A DNA stretch of 64,000 nt from NCBI GenBank assembly GCA_035547915.1, contig DASZTS010000024.1, positions 186,001 through 250,000 on the forward strand, in the 5' to 3' direction. Positions 27,302 through 34,971 of this stretch are shown here, piece by piece. The first letter of the stretch is position 1. Each line of letters starts with the position of its first letter. The notes below the pieces were generated by a model. It saw only the letters and a program-made list of their open reading frames with translations. It was not told the DNA's origin and made no database searches. The position numbers and the translations under genes are program-made. This DNA is from DASSFG01 sp035547915 (lineage in GTDB: Bacteria; Planctomycetota; Planctomycetia; Pirellulales; JAICIG01).

Positions 27302-28642
27302 TTAGTTGGCGTACGACCGGTTGCAGTCGTCGAAGTCGAGGAACCACCAACCGTCGTCCCATTCGAGCGTTACCTTACGCCAGCCGAGCGGTACTTGCGG
27401 GTAAGGATAGAACGGGCCGATATAGGGCCAGGCGGTCGGCGAATACTGCCGGGGATAGGTAAGCCCGGCGTAGTTCGGATGAGCCGCATAGCTCGGCCAT
27501 GCGTAGTTCGGCATGTGGGGCTGATCATAGTAGGCCGGTGCTACGCCGACCGCGGTGCCCGGCACATACGAGGGCAACGGGCCGCCGTTGGCCGGACCGA
27601 CCGGTACGGGACCGGCAGGGGCGGCGTCCATCGGTCCGTCGATCAGTTCCTGCTTGCGGGCGACGGACTGCTGTGAACGGCGGTTGGCGACCACTCGCCG
27701 GCTGGCGGTGGACATCTTGGAAGCCGGTGTCGGCTGGCTGGCGGCGGACGCACCCTTGGCCTGCTCCACGGGCACCAGGCTGCCATCGGCTAACTCGATC
27801 ATGGGCACCATCCGCACGCGGCCGACCTGGCTCGGCTGAGCCTGGGGGGCGTTCGTGGCGCGGGTGGCCGAGCTACGACGTTTGGTATTCGATACTTGCG
27901 CCACATGGGGTGTGGTGCTCGAGCGGACCACCTTACCCTTGCAAGCCTCGCAGGGGCAGTTGGCGGTCTGGGCGATGGGGCGAGGCGCCGGCTTCTGGGT
28001 GACCGCGACCGGGGCTTGCTGCTCCGGCTGGCCGTTACGACGGAAGATTTGACGCAGGTTGGCGGCCTGTCGCACCAGCGCGTTTTCCGAATCGGCCGGC
28101 TTCGCTTCTTCGAGCGATTCCGGATATACGGTTTCGCGGCTGTTTACGTCGACTTCGTCCGCGGCCAGTTCTTGCGGCTGGGCCTGCGGACGCGGCGCCT
28201 TGGCCACGCGCACCGCCGGACCTTGCAACCAGTTGCTCAGCGTCGACCTCTTGCTGCTGGTCGTCACTTCCTGTTCGGCCGGCTCGCTGTCGTCAGCAAC
28301 CGGCTTGCTGAACGGCTTCGACAACATACGGACGACAGGATTGTCGGCCTTTTTGGCCGGTTCGACGCGCAGGCGGTCGAGGACTTCATTGATTTCCGGA
28401 ACCTCGCCGGCCAGTCTGAGAGCAAGTGCTTTTTGCTCGTCGCTGCCGACGCGCCCTTCCAAACAGGCCGTGCCATCCTGGCACTTAATCACAAAGCTCG
28501 AACCGGACATCCGTCCGCTGGCTTTGAGCCGATCGTGGATTTTGTGGGCAACCTGGTCGTTATCCTGAACTTCGGCCGACACGCAGATCGGCCACAGCAC
28601 GGCGATAGCGGTGATCGCCCATGCCCTGATGAAGCAGCGCAT
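27302..28642 (-). CDS. Secreted BON-domain protein with Pro/Tyr-rich tail
   Basis: A 446-residue exported protein. A signal peptide (residues 1-23, ending VSA) is followed by a BON domain at about 28-93: VAHKIHDRLKASGRM, CLEGRVGSDEQKALALRLAG and VPEINEVLDRL are the conserved pieces. BON domains bind membranes or other envelope parts. A long low-complexity middle contains one CPCEACKGK cluster, which may bind metal. The last 100 residues are rich in P, Y and W, ending in a compact WRKVTLEWDDGWWFLDFDD segment. An AGGAGG ribosome site precedes the ATG, and a strong terminator follows the stop, so the gene is a single transcription unit. Confidence 0.8.
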   Translation of the reverse strand: MRCFIRAWAITAIAVLWPICVSAEVQDNDQVAHKIHDRLKASGRMSGSSFVIKCQDGTACLEGRVGSDEQKALALRLAGEVPEINEVLDRLRVEPAKKADNPVVRMLSKPFSKPVADDSEPAEQEVTTSSKRSTLSNWLQGPAVRVAKAPRPQAQPQELAADEVDVNSRETVYPESLEEAKPADSENALVRQAANLRQIFRRNGQPEQQAPVAVTQKPAPRPIAQTANCPCEACKGKVVRSSTTPHVAQVSNTKRRSSATRATNAPQAQPSQVGRVRMVPMIELADGSLVPVEQAKGASAASQPTPASKMSTASRRVVANRRSQQSVARKQELIDGPMDAAPAGPVPVGPANGGPLPSYVPGTAVGVAPAYYDQPHMPNYAWPSYAAHPNYAGLTYPRQYSPTAWPYIGPFYPYPQVPLGWRKVTLEWDDGWWFLDFDDCNRSYAN

Positions 28643-28972
28643 GCTTCCCCTCCCTCCTATGGATTCAGGCCACTAAGCCTCGTAATCGCGAAACAACGTC
28701 GGCGCGCGGATCTCGGGCGGCGGGACTGTTGGGGAGGGAAAGGTGGCCGCAAGTCTGGTCTTTACGGCCTACCGCAGGTGCGATCGGTTCCCCCCGCGCA
28801 ACCCTGGTGCCCGATTCCTCGTGCCTGACTATAGGTTTCGGTTGCCGAACGTTCCGAGGGGAGGCTTTTTTTCGATTTTAGGAATCCTGGCAAAGCTCGG
28901 TGATGTTGCGACAATCCGCAACTATCCACCTGTTCGCAATTTGCGCACGTCAAGCAATGCGCGGAGAATCCG
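28643..28972. other. Intergenic region upstream of the BON-domain gene
   Basis: A 330-base gap on the minus-strand side of the BON gene start. It includes the ribosome site (complement of CCCCTCCCTCC) and a T7 run on the plus strand at about 28866, but no plus-strand gene ends here. No promoter pair or small gene was convincing. Confidence 0.4.
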
Positions 28973-29239
28973 TTACAGCACGGTTGCGCCGAGATCCCAG
29001 GTTGCCGTTAGAACCGTTACTGCCAGTACTACCCCGCTGAACGCGCAGGTCGTGGGTCCCACGATCAGCGAAGCCATGGTCGCCAGGCCGGCTAAAGCTA
29101 GACAGCCCAAGCACAACCGTTGATACCTGGTCTCGCGCAGCGACCCTTCCATCAACCGGGCCAAACAGGCACTAGCCAGGGCCGTGAGTTGAACACCGAC
29201 GAAACAGCACAACAGAAATACCGGGTCGAGGGCGGGCAT
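28973..29239 (-). CDS. Small membrane protein, 88 residues
   Basis: A short protein starting MPALDPVFLLCCFVGVQLTA with three hydrophobic segments: residues 6-26, about 44-63 (LCLGCLALAGLATMASLIVG) and 67-82 (CAFSGVVLAVTVLTAT). An AGGA is spaced 10 bases ahead of the ATG. A longer open frame to 29479 runs through sequence that looks non-coding. No family is recognised. Confidence 0.5.
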   Translation of the reverse strand: MPALDPVFLLCCFVGVQLTALASACLARLMEGSLRETRYQRLCLGCLALAGLATMASLIVGPTTCAFSGVVLAVTVLTATWDLGATVL

Positions 29240-29585
29240 GCGGCTGTTCCTAAGAGTCCATTCTTGGCGGGTTACGAGAGGCGTATTCGATGCCAGCCTC
29301 CTGCTGGCGGCGTCAACATAACCCATTCGCGACTCTCGTGCCAAGATCCGATTTCGATACAGTTTGCCCGATATGCCGTCTTTTTCAGGGTCGGCCGCCT
29401 CGCTGGCTTGGCTCGACGTTGTAATTCTTGCAATCCCGCACCAAGGCCGGGTGCTCGCGACAATCTCGAAATGCCGCATTGTTTTATTGCGGCCTCTGAA
29501 AACGAAAAAAGCCCGGAAAGAAGCTCTCGCTTCTTGCCGGGCCGCGTCCTATGCCTCCCCAGTTATCGCGTCTGGCCGGCTTGCG
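29240..29585. other. Intergenic region holding a terminator
   Basis: This lies between the 88-residue membrane protein gene and the stop of the thioredoxin-fold gene, both on the minus strand. It contains the terminator at 29505-29542 and presumably the promoter for the small gene. Several short frames run through it without coding character. Confidence 0.4.
29505..29542 (-). terminator. Rho-independent terminator of the thioredoxin-fold gene
   Basis: GCCCGGAAAGAAGC at 29511-29524 pairs with GCTTCTTGCCGGGC at 29529-29542 around a TCTC loop, with one A/G mismatch inside the stem. On the minus strand this is followed by TTTTTT (complement of 29505-29510). It lies 44 bases beyond the stop of the gene at 29586. 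Confidence 0.85.
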
Positions 29586-31517
29586 TCATTTACTACGCGT
29601 GTCGGCCGTTTGCTCGATGAGCGACTTCACTTCGCGGTCGATTTCAGCGGCCGTGATCGCCCGATTGACGACCTTGCCATCCGGATCGACGAGCAGCATT
29701 GTGGGAAGCGTCTGCACGCCCAACTCGTTGGCCAGTCTGCTATCGAGGCCGCCCGGCTCGAAAATGTGCGACCACGGCAACGAATGGCTCTTCAGATACG
29801 ACGTGACGTCTTCCTTCTTGCTGTCGAGGCTGATGCTGATGACCGTGAAGCCTTCCTTGCCGTACTTGGCCACCGCGTCCTTGATCTCTTGCATGTCGGC
29901 CTTGCACGGTTCGCACCAGGTGGCCCAATACTGGATGAGCACTGTCTTCTTGCGAAATTGAGCCAGGTCGATCGGCTTGCCCCCCACACCCATTCCCTTT
30001 AGCGTCAGCTTCTTACCGACGCAATCAAGGCGAACCACGGCGCCCGCCGCCTTGGCGGCCGGCCCCGATTTGGGGAAGTTCTCTACGATCTGGCCGTACC
30101 ATTTCTTGGCTTCCTCTTCCTCGCCGGCGAATTCCTCGGCGGTGGCGAGTTGCAGCATGGCCTCGGCCGCGTCGCTGCTACGCGGATAGGCAGCCACGTA
30201 ATCCTTCAGGCTGTGCAGCCATTTTTTCTGAACCTTCGTCCAGTCGGCGCCTTCGGCTTGTGAATCTCGGTAATAGACGGCGGTCAGGTAGCGGAACTGG
30301 ACGTAGGCGGCCAGATCTTCGCTTCCCTGCTCCTGCGAGAGCTTCGTATGCAAGGCCTTGAGCCGATCGATTCCGTCGGGCATGGCCTTGGTCTGCACGG
30401 CAGCACTGATCGTCTCGGCCAGGCTCCGCAGCCATTGGGCGCGGTCCTCGGGCGTGGTCGCGCTGTCCGCGATCTTCTCGATCACATCGCACCGCTCGGC
30501 TGCGTTCGCGGCCTGCGCTTCTGCCGAGTTCTCTCGCGCCGCCTGTTCGTCGAGACGCTCGAGCTTTTGCAGCAGTTCCGTCATGCGTTCATCCATGCCA
30601 TCGCCGCCCCCGCCTACGCGCGCACGCTCAGCAGGCTGGAAGAAGGGAGAACCGGCGGCGATTTCGCTCTTGCTGTCCAACAGCGACGGACTGTCGATCA
30701 ACCGCCAAGCATCACCCACTTGCACGAGCGTGCCCACCAACACCTGGCTCGGTTTGCCGTCGGTCTCGACCATCGAGATCACATTCTCGTACACGATCAG
30801 GTCTTGCGTCGATTCATCGGCACCCGCGGGCACAAGTGCGGGCCGCGTGCCACCGAATTGAATCCAAGCCGATTTGGCGGAAAGACCTTTCTGTTTTCGC
30901 GTGCTCGCCTTGAATGCCGCGACGGCGTGCTCTAGCTTCTCGGCCAGCGCCTTCTCGCGCTTCGGACCGAGCCCCAACCGCTTGAGCTCTTCGCCGGAAA
31001 GGAGCAAGCACTGGAATCGGCCGGCGTCGTGGTTTGCCAGGGCTGCCACGGCTTCGGCGCTTGCCTCCTCGGCCGAGATCCGCCGCCACCGGTCGATCTT
31101 GCCGTCCTCGTCTTGATCGAGGGCAATGCGGGTACCGGCGGTATTCAACCAGCGATATTCGTCGGCCTTGCCGTTGAAGTTGCCATCAATATCGCGGTAG
31201 ACCTCGATGCCGTCGTTGTAGTAGCACCACAGGTCGACCACGTTGTCGTTGTTCGAATCGATGAACTGCCGGAGCACCTGGCCGGCCGGTCCGCGCACGA
31301 CCCAACCCGTTTTACCGTCGACGGATTCGGCCTTGATGGTGCATTTTGAGACTTCCGATTCCTTGGGCCGCTCGAGATCGACGTCGGCCTGCACGGGAGT
31401 CAGCTTCAGCGCCTGTTCCGCGGTGGGCGTGCCGGCCGCCAGTGACGGCCCGGTCAACGAAGCGAGTAATAGGGCAAAACTGCCGCCGTATTTGACGCCT
31501 TGATCGGTGAACTTCAT
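29586..31517 (-). CDS. Secreted TlpA-like thioredoxin-fold protein with three EF-hand-like loops
   Basis: A 643-residue exported protein (signal peptide 1-28). Three acidic loops follow at even spacing: D87-N89-D91-D95, D111-N113-N115-D119 and D134-D136-D138-D142, each with the 1-3-5-9 ligand pattern of EF-hand/dockerin calcium loops. The middle (about 160-500) is helical with a tetratricopeptide-like stretch (AEAMLQLATAEEFAGEEEEA). The C-terminal 140 residues form a TlpA/ResA domain with W534-C535-E-P-C538, the redox pair, and the cis-proline TLPTMLL. It likely performs thiol chemistry outside the cytoplasm. I start at ATG 31517, which has an AGGAAAA site; an earlier ATG at 31550 adds 11 residues. 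Confidence 0.85.
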   Translation of the reverse strand: MKFTDQGVKYGGSFALLLASLTGPSLAAGTPTAEQALKLTPVQADVDLERPKESEVSKCTIKAESVDGKTGWVVRGPAGQVLRQFIDSNNDNVVDLWCYYNDGIEVYRDIDGNFNGKADEYRWLNTAGTRIALDQDEDGKIDRWRRISAEEASAEAVAALANHDAGRFQCLLLSGEELKRLGLGPKREKALAEKLEHAVAAFKASTRKQKGLSAKSAWIQFGGTRPALVPAGADESTQDLIVYENVISMVETDGKPSQVLVGTLVQVGDAWRLIDSPSLLDSKSEIAAGSPFFQPAERARVGGGGDGMDERMTELLQKLERLDEQAARENSAEAQAANAAERCDVIEKIADSATTPEDRAQWLRSLAETISAAVQTKAMPDGIDRLKALHTKLSQEQGSEDLAAYVQFRYLTAVYYRDSQAEGADWTKVQKKWLHSLKDYVAAYPRSSDAAEAMLQLATAEEFAGEEEEAKKWYGQIVENFPKSGPAAKAAGAVVRLDCVGKKLTLKGMGVGGKPIDLAQFRKKTVLIQYWATWCEPCKADMQEIKDAVAKYGKEGFTVISISLDSKKEDVTSYLKSHSLPWSHIFEPGGLDSRLANELGVQTLPTMLLVDPDGKVVNRAITAAEIDREVKSLIEQTADTRSK

Positions 31518-31730
31518 GAAGGCTTTTCCTTTCCTTTCGTTGGGGGTCATACGGCCGCCCGTCGAGCTTTGCCACGCGGCACGAGTAACATCGGATTTTT
31601 TCGGTCAGGCGAGCGGGGTAACATGAATCGAGAGCTCCGAATTTCCGGCCTGGTCGGGCTGACCCGGCGATTCGGGAAAACCGTGACCGTCGATCGGTTT
31701 TTCGGCAAGAGCTTTGGGAGCTTACCCCCT

Positions 31731-31758
31731 TTGACACGGGCGGTCGCATTCCTAGAAT
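31731..31758 (+). promoter_or_regulatory. Sigma70-type promoter of the tRNA-Ile/tRNA-Ala unit
   Basis: TTGACA at 31731-31736, a 16-base spacer, then TAGAAT at 31753-31758. The tRNA-Ile gene begins 37 bases after the -10 box. The match to consensus is strong for such a GC-rich genome. Confidence 0.8.
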
Positions 31759-31795
31759 GCGTTGTTTACGCATTCCGTGCTACATTGGTTTTTGC

Positions 31796-31869
31796 GGGCG
31801 CATAGCTCAGTTGGTTAGAGCGCAGCCCTGATAAGGCTGAGGTCCCAAGTTCGAATCTTGGTGCGCCCA
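31796..31869 (+). tRNA. tRNA-Ile (GAT)
   Basis: A 74-base cloverleaf. The acceptor stem GGGCGCA pairs with TGCGCCC, the D-loop is AGCTCAGTTGGTTAGAGC, the anticodon loop CTGATAA carries GAT at 31830-31832, and the T-loop is GTTCGAATC. The CCA end is not encoded. It is followed 9 bases later by tRNA-Ala. Confidence 0.97.
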
Positions 31870-31878
31870 TTCAACTCT

Positions 31879-31951
31879 GGGGACGTAGCTCAATTGGGAG
31901 AGCACCGGCTTTGCAAGCCGGGGGTTGAGGGTTCGATCCCCTTCGTCTCCA
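31879..31951 (+). tRNA. tRNA-Ala (TGC)
   Basis: A 73-base cloverleaf. The acceptor stem GGGGACG pairs with CGTCTCC, the D-arm is AGCTCAATTGGGAGAGC, the anticodon loop carries TGC at 31912-31914, and the T-arm is GAGGGTTCGATCCCC with the usual GTTCGATCC loop. No encoded CCA. It is co-transcribed with tRNA-Ile; no 16S or 23S gene lies on either side. Confidence 0.97.
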
Positions 31952-32037
31952 CTTGCTGCAAGCACATGGTGTGCAAGCACGTGGGAACACCGATCTACGC
32001 GAAGACGCGGGGACGTTTCGGGCACGGCCCCGAGACG

Positions 32038-32949
32038 CTAGTGCTGGAACAGATCCTCGACGAATCGCTGGCCGTTCGCTGCGTATTGTTCGCGTGCGCC
32101 GGCTGTCAAGCGCAAGTGATAGACCGACGCGTCGGTCTTCCAGGTGCTGGGGTCGTTGAGCACGAAGCGCAAACGCCAGGGTTGCACCGCGGTTTCCGCG
32201 CCACCCTTTTTGCAGACCACGTCGACCGCATCGGAGCGGACGCAGGCCTCGACGGCCCGCTTCGCACGGTCGAGACGTGGAAAGAGCGCGATGGCGGTGT
32301 TCAAGGAAATCTCGCCGGTCGCTAGACCTGCCATCAGGCGCGCTTCGGGCGCGCCCGTAGCGGGTACTACGCCCGCGGAAGCCTTGGTCGACGCCGCAAC
32401 GCCCGACTTTGCGACACTCGAAGCGCTGCCTGCTGTTTTCGGAGCACTCGTCCTCGCGCTTGCGGTGCCCGACGCTGTTGCACCCGACGCTACCGCGGCG
32501 GGCGACGAGTTCTCGCTAGCGGCATCCGGCGCTGGCGGGGCCTGATCGTTCGCTGGCACGCTGGCTGCCGCCGTGCGCTTACGAAATAACGACCTCTTGG
32601 TACCTTCTGATTTCGAAGCACTCGCGCCCGCGCTTGCAGTGCCCGACGCTGCTGCGCCCGTAGCGGGCGGCGAGGTCTGGCCAGTGGCATCCGGCGCTGA
32701 CGGGGCCTGATCGTTCGCTGGCGCACTGGTTGCCGCCGTGCGCCTGCGAAATAACGATTTTTTGGCGCCTCCCGATTTCGAAGCACTCGCGCTCACGGTA
32801 TCCGATGCTGCTCCTCCCGATCCTACTGCGGCGGTCGGGGAAGTCTGGCTAGCGGCATCCGGCGCTGGCGAGGCCTGATCGTTCGCTGGCACGCTAGCTG
32901 CCTCCGTGCGCTTGCGAAATAACGATTTTTTAATGCCGCTGAGTACCAT
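32038..32949 (-). CDS. Repeat protein with three KKSLFRKR modules and a C-terminal unknown domain
   Basis: A 303-residue protein of unknown family. Basic motifs KKSLFRKR, KKSLFRRR and KRSLFRKR recur at residues 7-14, 63-70 and 118-125, each followed by A/P/S-rich text including PANDQA and then PDA. The repeat unit is about 55 residues and the DNA repeats as well, so the array arose by tandem duplication. Residues 211-303 look folded: ARLMAGLATGEISLNTAIAL and ending EQYAANGQRFVEDLFQH. ATG 32949 is chosen; an upstream TTG at 32985 would add 12 residues. The basic modules could bind nucleic acid or acidic lipid, but nothing in the sequence settles it. Confidence 0.65.
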   Translation of the reverse strand: MVLSGIKKSLFRKRTEAASVPANDQASPAPDAASQTSPTAAVGSGGAASDTVSASASKSGGAKKSLFRRRTAATSAPANDQAPSAPDATGQTSPPATGAAASGTASAGASASKSEGTKRSLFRKRTAAASVPANDQAPPAPDAASENSSPAAVASGATASGTASARTSAPKTAGSASSVAKSGVAASTKASAGVVPATGAPEARLMAGLATGEISLNTAIALFPRLDRAKRAVEACVRSDAVDVVCKKGGAETAVQPWRLRFVLNDPSTWKTDASVYHLRLTAGAREQYAANGQRFVEDLFQH

Positions 32950-33227
32950 TTTGACGTCGGGTGAGCGAGATGAAGCCCCAAACAATGCGGCGGGACAACG
33001 GTCGGCGCGCCGCTATCCAATAGCTATCTATTCCGATAGTCTGATTCAGTTTACGGCATGGAAATGCCGGCGAAAAGGGTTTGGGCTGGCTCGAGCGGTT
33101 GGCTGGCTGGCAGTCACCGGCCGGTCGTCGATCCGCCCGAACGAGATTCGTGGCTATGGTTCGCTGCGTCTACCACGCGGGACGGGCCTAATGCGGTAGC
33201 GCGGTTCGCCTTTGGAGCAAACGGTTT

Positions 33228-34535
33228 ATGACATTTCTCTTGCCAGGCAGCCCGACCCACCGGGGTCTCGACCAGATACTCATTTTCGTTCGCTGCACCA
33301 CCTTTCTGATGGTTGCTGGCGTAATCCTACCGAGTTGGTCGAAATCATCCGGCGCGGTCGAAGAATGGCCGCAATTTCGGGGCATTGACGGCCAAGGAAA
33401 CACATCTGCGACGGGGCTTCCGCTTACCTGGAGTGAAGAAGAACACGTCGTCTGGAAGACCGCGATCGCCGGACGTGGCTGGTCATCGCCCGTCGTTTCG
33501 GACAACACGATCTGGCTCACGACGGCCCTCGACGACGAGCGGTCGCTGCGCGCCGTGGCGGTCGATCTGGAATCGGGCCGTGTGCTGCGCGACATCGAAG
33601 TGTTCCGCTGCGACAGCTTTCCGCCGATCAACGGCAAGAACTCGTATGCTTCGCCCACCCCGGTCATCGAATCGGAGCGTCTCTACGTCCACTTCGGCAC
33701 GCTCGGCACTGCTTGCCTCGATACGTCGACCGGCGAGGTGTTGTGGACGAACCGCGAACTGACCGTCGATCACAAGGAGGGGCCGGGGAGTTCGCCCGTC
33801 CTGTTCGGCGATCTGTTGATCCTGAATTGTGACGGAATCGACGTGCAGTATGTCGTCGCGTTGGATAAGCATAGTGGCAAGATCGCCTGGCGACGCGATC
33901 GCCCCGGCCCGCACAATCCGGTGGCCGATTTCCGTAAAGCGTATTGCACTCCGCTTGTAATCGAAACCGACGGGCACCAAGAACTCATCAGCCCGACTGC
34001 GAATCGCGTGGTGGCCTACGATCCGCTCACGGGGGACGAGCGGTGGATCGTGCGATACGCGGGTTTCTCGAACGTGCCTCGCCCGATCGTCGCCGGCGGT
34101 CTTGTGCTGGTCGATACGGGCTACATGAAGCCGCAGTTGTGGGCCATCCGCCCCGGCGGCAGCGGCGACGTGACCGACACTCACGTGGTGTGGCGCTGCG
34201 CGCGGCATGCGCCGGCCAATCCATCACCGGTCGCGGTCGGGCAGGAGGTGTTCATGGTCAGCGACGCCGGCATCGCCTCCTGCCTCGACGCCGCCACGGG
34301 CAAGACCCTCTGGCAAGAACGGCTGGGCGGCAATTTTTCTGCCTCGCTGCTGGCGGGCGACGGCCGCGTTTACTTCGCCAACGAAGAAGGCGTCGTCACG
34401 GTGATCGAGGCGAGCCGCAGGTTTCAGCGCCTGGCCGAGAACCGGTTGGCCGGCCGCATCTTTGCTTCACCTGCCGTCGTCGGCAAGAACCTCATCTGGC
34501 GTACCGATGGGCATCTCTACCGCATGGCCGATTGA
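33228..34535 (+). CDS. PQQ-repeat beta-propeller protein
   Basis: A 435-residue protein with an N-terminal hydrophobic segment (FVRCTTFLMVAGVILPSW, likely a signal) followed by EEWPQFRGIDGQGNTSATGL, the standard opening of planctomycete PQQ-like propellers. Repeated blades show the A-x-D-x-x-T/S-G-x-x-L-W consensus: ACLDTSTGEVLWTNRE, VALDKHSGKIAWRRDR, VAYDPLTGDERWIVRY and SCLDAATGKTLWQERL. These repeats form a scaffold; the cofactor-binding residues of true quinoprotein dehydrogenases are not evident. It lies 169 bases upstream of the sarcosine oxidase genes, without clear operon linkage. Confidence 0.85.
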   Translation: MTFLLPGSPTHRGLDQILIFVRCTTFLMVAGVILPSWSKSSGAVEEWPQFRGIDGQGNTSATGLPLTWSEEEHVVWKTAIAGRGWSSPVVSDNTIWLTTALDDERSLRAVAVDLESGRVLRDIEVFRCDSFPPINGKNSYASPTPVIESERLYVHFGTLGTACLDTSTGEVLWTNRELTVDHKEGPGSSPVLFGDLLILNCDGIDVQYVVALDKHSGKIAWRRDRPGPHNPVADFRKAYCTPLVIETDGHQELISPTANRVVAYDPLTGDERWIVRYAGFSNVPRPIVAGGLVLVDTGYMKPQLWAIRPGGSGDVTDTHVVWRCARHAPANPSPVAVGQEVFMVSDAGIASCLDAATGKTLWQERLGGNFSASLLAGDGRVYFANEEGVVTVIEASRRFQRLAENRLAGRIFASPAVVGKNLIWRTDGHLYRMAD

Positions 34536-34704
34536 GCGGGTCGTACCGCTTTAGACTACGACGACTCTGCCTTTCCACGAGCCGGCCAATTTCCGATTTG
34601 TTGTCGAAAGTCATCACCAGCCCGCCACGCCCGAGGGTTGCCGCTCGCGCGCCCGGCGTAGTACGATAACCGCCGAGAAAAATCAACGCGGCCAAACTCC
34701 TGCC

Positions 34705-34971
34705 ATGAAGCTGCTCACCTGCCCCGTCAACGGTCCGCGCCCCCTTTCCGAATTCGCTTTCGGTGGCGAAGTGCGCATGCAGCCCGACCCCGAGTCTTGC
34801 AGCGATGAAGCGTGGGCCGACTATGTATTCAACCGCGCGGGCGAGCCGGGGGTGCGGCGCGAATGGTGGTACCATCTCGCCAGCGGAACGTGGTTCATCG
34901 CAGAACGCGATAACCTCTCCGATATCGTGGTGCGAACCTACCTGTATTCCGGCGAGGGGGTCGCATCGTGA
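34705..34971 (+). CDS. soxD: Sarcosine oxidase delta subunit, degenerate zinc site
   Basis: An 88-residue SoxD. It shows the family order CP-x-x-GPR...EF-x-x-GGE...WADYVFNR...WWYH...WF. In characterised heterotetrameric sarcosine oxidase the delta subunit binds zinc through Cys6, Cys9, His59 and Cys63. Here C6 and H57 are present, but position 9 is Asn and the last ligand is replaced by Ser/Gly (YHLASGTWF), so zinc binding is probably lost. The stop overlaps the start of the next gene by GTGA, so delta and the alpha-gamma fusion are translationally coupled. Confidence 0.85.
   Translation: MKLLTCPVNGPRPLSEFAFGGEVRMQPDPESCSDEAWADYVFNRAGEPGVRREWWYHLASGTWFIAERDNLSDIVVRTYLYSGEGVAS

Noticed and set aside
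28855..28880. Plus-strand terminator suggested by a T7 run
   Set aside because: No stable hairpin precedes the T-run and no plus-strand gene ends there.
32560..32930. Regular repeats considered as a CRISPR array
   Set aside because: The repeats are coding, about 165 bases apart, imperfect and in frame within one gene; there are no spacers and no cas genes.
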